DNA of 7,795 nt from Candidatus Coatesbacteria bacterium RBG_13_66_14 (GTDB lineage: Bacteria > RBG-13-66-14), in contig MFAF01000007.1 in assembly GCA_001774505.1 (NCBI GenBank), positions 1,123-8,917 of the forward strand, read 5' to 3'. A program made the position numbers and the translations under genes. Below are positions 6,101 through 7,795 of the stretch, in pieces. The stretch's first letter is position 1, and each line of letters opens with the position of its first letter. The notes under the pieces were generated by a model. That model was not told where the DNA came from. It saw nothing but the letters and a program-made list of their open reading frames with translations, and ran no database searches.

Positions 6101-7795
6101 ATACCCGTCGGCGAGGGGCTCTCGGGCCACGTGGCCCTCTCCGGCGTGGGCATGTTCGTCAACGCCGGCGAGCCGGAGAAGGCCATCTCGGTCCACATCC
6201 CGGGCACCGACACCCAGGCCGACGAGCGGGAGTCGCTCATCTCCGTGCCCATGTTCGACGACGAGCGCGTTTTGGGCGTCATCACCATCGGCAAGTTCGA
6301 CGCCGTCTTCTCCGAGGAGGACCTGGATAAGCTGACCGTCTTCGCCCGCCAGGCGGAGATCGCGGTGAAGAGGACCCGGAAATCCGAGGACCTGGCCCGC
6401 TCCGAGGAGACTTACCGCAGCCTGTACGAGACCACCCTGGCCCTGGCCGACAAGACCGACCCCCTGAAGGTGATCAAGGTCATCGCCGACCAGGCGTCGG
6501 CGCTGGCCAGGGCGTCCGACTGCACCGTGTACCGTCTCGACGACCGGCGCGGCGTCCTCCGCCCCATCTACTGCAACGACCCCACGGCGACCGAGGAGAT
6601 AATGAACTTCGAAATCCCACTGGGGGAGGGCGTCTCCGGCCGGGTGGCCCAGACCGGGGAGAGGCTCTGCCTCAACCTGGGGGATTGTGACGATATCTCC
6701 GTCCACGTGCCGGGCACCAGCGAGGAGGTGGACCTGCGGGAGTCCGTCCTCTCCGTGCCCATGTTCGACTCCGGGCGGGTCATCGGCGTCATCAGCATCA
6801 ACAAGGAGGATGACCTCTTCACCGAGGAGGACGCCCAGAAGCTCTCCATCTTCGCCCGGCAGGCGGAGATAGCCGTCCTGCGCGCCGAGAACCTGGAGGC
6901 CCTGGCCGAGTCCGAGGACACCTACCACCGGCTCTACGAAACGACCCTCACCCTGGCTGACGAGACCGACCTGGTAAAAATCATCTCCCAGATATGCGAC
7001 CAGGCCACCCGGCTCCTGGATTCCATCTACTGCACGTACTTCACCTTCGACGCGTCCGAGGGCGTGCTCGTGCCCTTCTACTCCAACGCGCCCCGGGAGC
7101 GGGACGCCATCCTGGATTTCAAGGTCCCCCTGGGTGTCGGGCTCTCCGGCAAGGTGGCCCTCGACCGCGCCGGCGTTTACTCCAACTACACCGACGCCGA
7201 CCGCCCCGTGGTGCACGTAGAGGGCACCGACGCCCAGGTGGACTCGATCGAGTCGGTCATCTCCGAGCCGGTGATGGACTCCGAGACCCTTTTAGGCGTC
7301 ATCACCATCGGCGCCGAGGGAAAGCTCTACGACTCCGGCGACCTGGACAAGCTCTCCGTCTTCGCCCGTCTGGCCTCCATCGCCATCAAGCGGGCGGAGA
7401 ACCGTCAGGCGCTCGAGCGTTCCGAGGACACCTACCGGACCCTCTATGAAACCACGATGACGCTGGCCGACGAGAGCGACCTCCAGAAGGTGCTGGGCAA
7501 GATCGCCGACAACGCCCGGATGCTTTTAAACGCCCACTTCTGCAACATCCTGCAGCTCAACACCGAAGAGGGGGTGCTCGCGCCCATCTACACGAACGCC
7601 CCCACCTCGCGGGACGAGATAATGGCGTTCCGGGTCCCCCTGGGGTCGGGGCTTTGCGGGAAGGTGGCCCAGCGCGGCTCAGGCGCATACTCCAACTACT
7701 GCGACCCCGACCGCCCGGTGGTGCACATCGAGGGCACCGACGACTCCCAAGAGCACCGCGAGAGCGTCCTGGGCGAGCCCATCATGGACGGCGAG
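116..7795 (+). CDS. Giant multi-PAS/multi-GAF sensor protein, 3' end outside window
   Basis: This is a predicted cytoplasmic signal-transduction protein. The frame runs 2,560 codons from ATG 116 without a stop and is truncated only by the window end. Domains in order are PAS1 (residues 31-136), a divergent GAF (149-334), PAS2-PAS12 (343-1746) and five tandem GAF repeats (1755 to beyond 2560). The N-terminus (MLDEKKTKAQLIAELGGLRA) resembles the short charged helix that often opens PAS histidine kinases. PAS hallmarks recur: an ANP or similar motif before the conserved GY, a DG or RKDG turn, and a closing DITERK. No signal peptide or membrane segment is visible. No H-box, HATPase, GGDEF, EAL, HD-GYP, SpoIIE or HTH is visible either, so the effector should lie downstream. 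The length already far exceeds ordinary multi-PAS kinases. The frame is also open upstream to base 1, so the start rests on the Shine-Dalgarno sequence and typical N-terminus. The sensor class is certain; ligands and output are unknown. Confidence 0.95.
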   Translation, partial: MLDEKKTKAQLIAELGGLRAGPGARDDLASLCEMIPQGVFRCDAEGGIAWANRSLARMLGRDDPADLVGVKLRSLLAHPRAAKGLLDSLKSGLSVVGCGTELKRADGGILRASVTLEPRPSADGRTVFDGVAQDLSGAEALERRERQSAVLAALSRELFTVGSVQEVLDAAVGRLAEIFPTFSSANLVEDEGRCLVVRAHRVASAILRFGEKLTGRRLRDLKIPLDCDSVVARTIRTGHPTVCGLDFEPDSPVNETDLRTLVEALVEKKSPLRRFAAPIADKFGDAAFLGIPFTDSAGRVTGSITVIAPFRFNREDFNLIKACSDIVGKAVEQRLLADELRASEERFRGVFENTVIGMYRTTPDGRVLMANPALVRMLGYGSFEELSRRDLEKGYQPGHSRADFKRAVEKSGELRGQESVWKRLDGTSLHVRENARAVRDSKGRTLYYEGTVEDVTERVEVEGALRESEHRYRFLVENSYDVFYRVNLEDESYAYLSPAMKNVLGYTAEEFVRMAKTGEVAERIHPDDLGWLREDALALRDNARGALEKPVIEYRLRHADGAYRWLSDSRTVVYDEAGRKAIALVGVTRDVTERKLAEERLRESEELYRTFTEEALVGVYIFEKGRFVFANPRMEEITGYSRSELCAMDPMEIVLQEDRDGHLRERAQARARGEEVPSTYRMHIRKKDGEVRVLELRAQRLPAFGDSGVASLGNCVDITGEVRAEEDRDRHLREIQALFEGVDVLLWSVREAEDGELYYEQVNDAFAAVEGHTPEHYNGRPVSALHPPDECARIRNSFEWAKLGKVHTNEISFGEGAGRKSFEIRLIPLVDPDGWIRRFIGAGSDITERKRAEERLRESEEYYRSLVETSPDAITVTDLEGRIVACNRQAARMYGADSPEEMAGLSSVELIAPKDRERAAANLKKARSEFRVTGVEYDLLRKDQTTYPVELSASLYRDARGTPKGFIGIVRDVSERKRAEVALRESEKRYRFLVENTNDLFYRVNLADESYAYLSPALVKILGYGIEQFVEMAKSGELAKRIHPDDLAGVVADAEALRDNARGAVENPLIEYRLRHADGGYRWLSDARTVVYDETGKKATAIIGVSRDITERKLAEEALRESEERYRVLSEEAIVGVYIYSDARFLYANDEMAEITGYTVGELLAMDTGELVHKETADFLARRDAARKSGEEVPSRYTMKIRTKGGETAVLLVGARPIPYGDRTAYLGNCFDITQSVRASEALEESEVRYRSLQDNIPVGVFRVTHSGELISVNPAFSRMFGYCSPEELLEVSVVDLYAEPSRRLELLDALSEKDVVSDFEARMLRRDGSWFWVQINVRAMRDATGEIVFHDGILVDQSERKAALERLRESEDRYRTTLDSMGDAIHVVDSELRITLVNSTLSRWTQELGMTPTVVGRTVFEAFGFLPKSVRAEYRKVFSSGETLLTTETNVIGGREIITEVRKIPILKGERVDRVVTVVRDVTRQKLNEVALRESEERYRSLQENIPVGIFRTTPDGDLLTANPALYGMLGYSSEDELKAYKVGDHYVQPELRREFVDSLKSGGFITDFEAPMKRKDGSTFWASLNATLVRDKRGRGLHIDGILENVTERRLAQERLSESEEFSRALIERSPLGVSVRDSRGRLLSCNEAWRRIWAATEGDIARDFERERTELRFDEEDEYLGEWLPEVGHVYTDGGYLHIPEAEIAHPRPGGARWVSQHFYALKDETAQVGRVVIITEDITDRKNTQTALARSEETYKSLYETTLALADSSELTDVIGVIATQATGLLGAQQCLFLLLDPARRVLTPIYSTRPDYRDIIMGFEVPLGVGFSGKVAESGVGRYLNAGEVDEVSVHVEGTDEGEDSRESLISVPMFDAGKVLGVITLGKFTGGFTDADLARLSIFARQSEIAVKRTKNIEELAASERTYHSLYETTLALADSTDLLHVIEVIANQASIMLGSRKCIFFLVDPGRAVLRPIYSTRQDYQEIFRDFEIPVGEGLSGHVALSGVGMFVNAGEPEKAISVHIPGTDTQADERESLISVPMFDDERVLGVITIGKFDAVFSEEDLDKLTVFARQAEIAVKRTRKSEDLARSEETYRSLYETTLALADKTDPLKVIKVIADQASALARASDCTVYRLDDRRGVLRPIYCNDPTATEEIMNFEIPLGEGVSGRVAQTGERLCLNLGDCDDISVHVPGTSEEVDLRESVLSVPMFDSGRVIGVISINKEDDLFTEEDAQKLSIFARQAEIAVLRAENLEALAESEDTYHRLYETTLTLADETDLVKIISQICDQATRLLDSIYCTYFTFDASEGVLVPFYSNAPRERDAILDFKVPLGVGLSGKVALDRAGVYSNYTDADRPVVHVEGTDAQVDSIESVISEPVMDSETLLGVITIGAEGKLYDSGDLDKLSVFARLASIAIKRAENRQALERSEDTYRTLYETTMTLADESDLQKVLGKIADNARMLLNAHFCNILQLNTEEGVLAPIYTNAPTSRDEIMAFRVPLGSGLCGKVAQRGSGAYSNYCDPDRPVVHIEGTDDSQEHRESVLGEPIMDGE
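206..523 (+). other. PAS1 domain (residues 31-136)
   Basis: This N-terminal sensor domain opens with LCEMIPQGVFRCDAEGGI, then WANRSLARMLG, the usual PAS pattern of a short helix, strand, DxxG turn and N-x-x-x-x-x-x-x-G helix. It closes with VFDGVAQDLSGAE, where D-L-S replaces the D-I-T that ends most PAS domains. The strand before it (ELKRADGGILRASVTLEPR) is PAS-typical. It leads through a charged helix (ALERRERQSAVLAAL) straight into a GAF-like domain and is thus set apart from the continuous PAS2-12 array. The ligand cannot be read from the sequence. Confidence 0.75.
560..1117 (+). other. Divergent GAF-like domain, GAF1 (residues 149-334)
   Basis: The segment fits a GAF fold. It has an entry helix (VLAALSRELFTVGSVQEVLD), a first strand region (ANLVEDEGRCLVV), a central IPLDCDSVVARTIRTG match to the IPLGEGVSGRVAQTG motif of GAFs, and a closing LGIPFTDSAGRVTGSITVIAP followed by FNREDFNLIKACSDIVGKAVEQ. 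At about 186 residues it is longer than the C-terminal GAF units because of an insertion near residues 245-290 (LRTLVEALVEKKSPLRRF). It lacks the SVHxxGTD motif and the conserved Cys of the C-terminal array, so it is not a recent copy of those units. Confidence 0.65.
1142..1489 (+). other. PAS2 domain (residues 343-458)
   Basis: First domain of the eleven-domain PAS array. It runs from SEERFRGVFENTVIGMYR through TTPDGRVLMANPALVRMLGY to YYEGTVEDVTER. Its core closely resembles PAS11: the TTPDG and ANPAL-x-x-MLGY stretches match, and 19 bases at 1192-1210 are identical to 4651-4669. PAS9 is a more distant relative. This points to duplication within the gene. The end motif YYEGTVEDVTER is typical of PAS sensor kinases. 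Confidence 0.85.
1514..2278 (+). repeat. PAS3-PAS4 pair, copy A of a duplicated two-domain block
   Basis: PAS3 (1514-1900, residues 467-595) is of the PAS_3 type, with YLSPAMKNVLGY, RIHPDDL, YRLRHADGAYRWLSD and GVTRDVTERK. PAS4 (1922-2278, residues 603-721) has VGVYIFEKGRFVFANPRM, EITGY, GEEVPSTYRMHIRKKDGE and LGNCVDIT. The pair recurs as PAS7-PAS8 at 3068-3820 with the same 408-nt spacing between domain starts and a 1,554-nt offset. PAS3 and PAS7 are roughly three quarters identical by eye, and 33 bases at 1767-1799 match 3321-3353 exactly. A direct segmental duplication within the gene explains this. Confidence 0.85.
2309..2665 (+). other. PAS5 domain (residues 732-850)
   Basis: This more divergent PAS domain has the core LFEGVDVLLWSV, YYEQVNDAFAAVEGHTPEHY, an SFEIRLIPLVDPDG strand pair and GAGSDITERKR. 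The linker leading into it (DITGEVRAEEDRDRHLREIQ) is the only one in the array that drops the LRESEE signature, yet its length is the same. The domain has no close partner elsewhere in the protein and separates the two copies of the duplicated PAS block together with PAS6. Confidence 0.8.
2687..3046 (+). other. PAS6 domain (residues 858-977)
   Basis: This is a textbook PAS domain: YYRSLVETSPDAITVTD, LEGRIVACNRQAARMYG, a DLLRKDQTTYPVELSASLY strand pair, then GFIGIVRDVSERK. It closely resembles the PAS cores found in many bacterial and archaeal sensor kinases. It sits immediately before copy B of the duplicated block. No ligand-specific residue can be identified. Confidence 0.87.
3068..3820 (+). 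repeat. PAS7-PAS8 pair, copy B of the duplicated two-domain block
   Basis: PAS7 (3068-3454, residues 985-1113) repeats PAS3, with YRVNLADESYAYLSPAL, RIHPDDL, LRDNARGAVENP, YRLRHADGGYRWLSD and ITERKLAEE. PAS8 (3476-3820, residues 1121-1235) repeats PAS4, with VGVYIYSDARFLYAND, EITGY, GEEVPSRYTMKIRTKGGE and LGNCFDIT. PAS7 is better conserved relative to PAS3 than PAS8 is to PAS4. The four-residue length difference between the blocks arises in the last part of PAS8. The copies have diverged enough that this is an old duplication, not an assembly artefact. Confidence 0.85.
3848..4201 (+). other. PAS9 domain (residues 1245-1362)
   Basis: The core is YRSLQDNIPVGVFRVTHSGE, SVNPAFSRMFGYCSPEEL, VSDFEARMLRRDGSWFWV and FHDGILVDQSERK. 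It is a clear paralogue of PAS11 (SLQ-D/E-NIPVG, DFEA, RRDG/RKDG, DGIL) and more distantly of PAS2. The closing D-Q-S in place of D-I/V-T is unusual. The linker that follows still has the standard length and LRESE signature. Confidence 0.85.
4223..4576 (+). other. PAS10 domain (residues 1370-1487)
   Basis: This PAS_4-like domain has YRTTLDSMGDAIHVVD, ELRITLVNSTLSRW, an extended loop around TVFEAFGFLPKSVRAEYRKV, then EVRKIPILKGERVDRVVTVV and RDVTRQK. It is unlike any other PAS domain in the protein and lies between the related PAS9 and PAS11. That placement suggests it was already present or inserted between duplicated neighbours. The start DSMGDAIHVVD is common in PAS sensors, but no cofactor-binding residue is evident. 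Confidence 0.82.
4598..4951 (+). other. PAS11 domain (residues 1495-1612)
   Basis: The core is YRSLQENIPVGIFRTTPDGD, TANPALYGMLGYSSEDEL, ITDFEAPMKRKDGSTFW and HIDGILENVTERR. It is a paralogue of PAS9 and PAS2 and shares a 19-base exact match with PAS2 (4651-4669 with 1192-1210). This PAS type, with DFE before RKDG-S and DGI-x-x-x-T-E-R at the end, is frequent in multi-PAS sensor kinases. Confidence 0.87.
4973..5353 (+). other. PAS12 domain, last of the PAS array (residues 1620-1746)
   Basis: The longest PAS region that is not of the PAS3/7 type. It has RALIERSPLGVSVRDSRGR, LSCNEAWRRIWA, then an acidic insert (DEEDEYLGEWLPEVGHVY), RWVSQHFYALKDE and VVIITEDITDRK. The end is standard PAS, and the following linker (NTQTALARSEETY) merges into the entry helix of the first tandem GAF unit without a break. 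The insert between the FALK-like strand and the N-terminal half makes it the most distinctive PAS domain of the set. Confidence 0.8.
5378..5887 (+). repeat. Tandem GAF unit 1 (residues 1755-1924)
   Basis: First of five tandem units, 170 residues long. It opens with a PAS-style linker helix (SEETYKSLYETTLALAD) and continues with CLFLLLD, LTPIYSTR, VPLGVGFSGKVAESG and SVHVEGTD. It ends with RESLISVPMFD, VLGVITLGK and SIFARQSEIAVKR. The VPMFD and VxGVITxGK elements are the closing strands of a GAF fold. Cys1795 and His1856 are conserved in all five units. The first 37 bases of the YETT region (5396-5432) are identical to 5906-5942 in unit 2. Confidence 0.9.
5888..6400 (+). repeat. Tandem GAF unit 2 (residues 1925-2095)
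   Basis: This unit is 171 residues; the extra residue lies just before the SVH motif (GEPEKAISVH versus GEVDEVSVH in unit 1). It has CIFFLVD, LRPIYSTR, IPVGEGLSGHVALSG, SVHIPGTD, RESLISVPMFDD and FSEEDLDKL. It is the closest relative of unit 1 in protein and DNA. Cys1965 and His2027 keep the invariant positions. SGH replaces the SGK/SGR of other units in the PLGxGxxG motif. Confidence 0.9.
6401..6910 (+). repeat. Tandem GAF unit 3 (residues 2096-2265)
   Basis: A 170-residue GAF unit intermediate between units 1-2 and 4-5. It has CTVYRLD, LRPIYCN, IPLGEGVSGRVAQTG, SVHVPGTS, RESVLSVPMFD, VIGVISINK and FTEEDAQKLSIFARQ. Unlike the others it has NK at the end of the VISI strand with F-x-x-x-D following. 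This loosely recalls the NKxnFx3DE motif of cyclic-nucleotide-binding GAFs, but the final E is missing. Cys2136 and His2197 are conserved. Twenty-seven bases at 6425-6451 match units 1 and 2. Confidence 0.9.
6911..7420 (+). repeat. Tandem GAF unit 4 (residues 2266-2435)
   Basis: A 170-residue GAF unit of a second subtype. It has CTYFTFD, LVPFYSN, VPLGVGLSGKVALD, YSNYTDADRPVVHVEGTD, ESVISEPVMD, LLGVITIGAEG and LDKLSVFARLASIAIKR. SEPVMD replaces SVPMFD, and YSNY-x-D-x-DRPVVH replaces the NAGE-type loop before the histidine. Both changes are shared only with unit 5. Cys2306 and His2367 are conserved. The loop change next to His suggests a different ligand from units 1-3, which is inference. Confidence 0.9.
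7421..7795 (+). repeat. Tandem GAF unit 5, cut by window end (residues 2436-2560)
   Basis: The first 125 residues of another unit of the unit 4 subtype. It has SEDTYRTLYETTMTLADE, CNILQLN, LAPIYTN, VPLGSGLCGKVAQRG, YSNYCDPDRPVVHIEGTD, RESVLGEPIMD, then the window ends. SGLCG replaces SGxSG, adding a second cysteine, and a third sits in the YSNYC loop. Cys2476 and His2537 hold the invariant positions. By comparison with unit 4 about 45 residues are missing. What follows, another GAF or the output domain, is not visible. Confidence 0.88.

Noticed and set aside
6776..6835. A cyclic-nucleotide-binding motif (NKxnFx3DE) in GAF unit 3.
   Set aside because: NK and F-x-x-x-D are present, but the final E is an A and the other four units lack N. 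Many GAF domains with no cyclic nucleotide ligand look like this, so no ligand is assigned.
3968..7216. A 1,082-codon open frame on the minus strand, antisense to the GAF array and later PAS domains.
   Set aside because: It is a by-product of GC-rich codons on the plus strand. The translation is low-complexity and rich in G, V, L, H and D, has no recognisable domain, and mirrors the repeat period of the sense gene.

Overview
The window holds one enormous gene. A single plus-strand reading frame starts at ATG 116 and stays open for 2,560 codons to the last base (7795), where it is cut off with no stop codon. The DNA is strongly GC-rich, and nearly every codon ends in G or C. AGG (Arg) and ATA (Ile) are nonetheless used regularly. 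This fits a high-GC bacterium, perhaps an uncultured lineage known only from metagenomes, but nothing here fixes the taxon. There is no mobile element, RNA gene, CRISPR array or second convincing gene.

Layout. Positions 1-115 are a short leader. It has a plausible sigma-70-type promoter (TTGTCC, 17 bp, TAAAAT with an extended -10 TG), two small GC hairpins and a Shine-Dalgarno-like sequence. Residues 1-335 carry a first PAS domain and a divergent, oversized GAF-like domain. Residues 343-1746 are eleven consecutive PAS domains (PAS2-PAS12). Residues 1755-2560 are five tandem GAF repeats of 170-171 residues, the last one cut by the window end. The total visible is 12 PAS and 6 GAF domains, with no transmembrane segment, signal peptide or output domain.

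Function. PAS and GAF domains are small-molecule and redox sensing and dimerisation modules, usually placed ahead of a histidine kinase, diguanylate cyclase/phosphodiesterase, phosphatase or DNA-binding output. This is therefore most likely a giant cytoplasmic signal-transduction protein whose effector lies beyond the window. The modules are joined by nearly identical helical linkers of the DxTERKxAEExLRESEExYR type. The spacing from the closing D to the YR of the next module is 20 residues at all ten linkers between PAS2 and PAS12 and again at the step into the GAF array.

The most interesting features are the scale of the array and the traces of how it grew. A two-domain PAS3-PAS4 block is duplicated as PAS7-PAS8 at a fixed 1,554-nt offset. 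PAS2, PAS9 and PAS11 are related to one another. The GAF array shows successive tandem duplication, with one Cys and one His invariant in all five copies.
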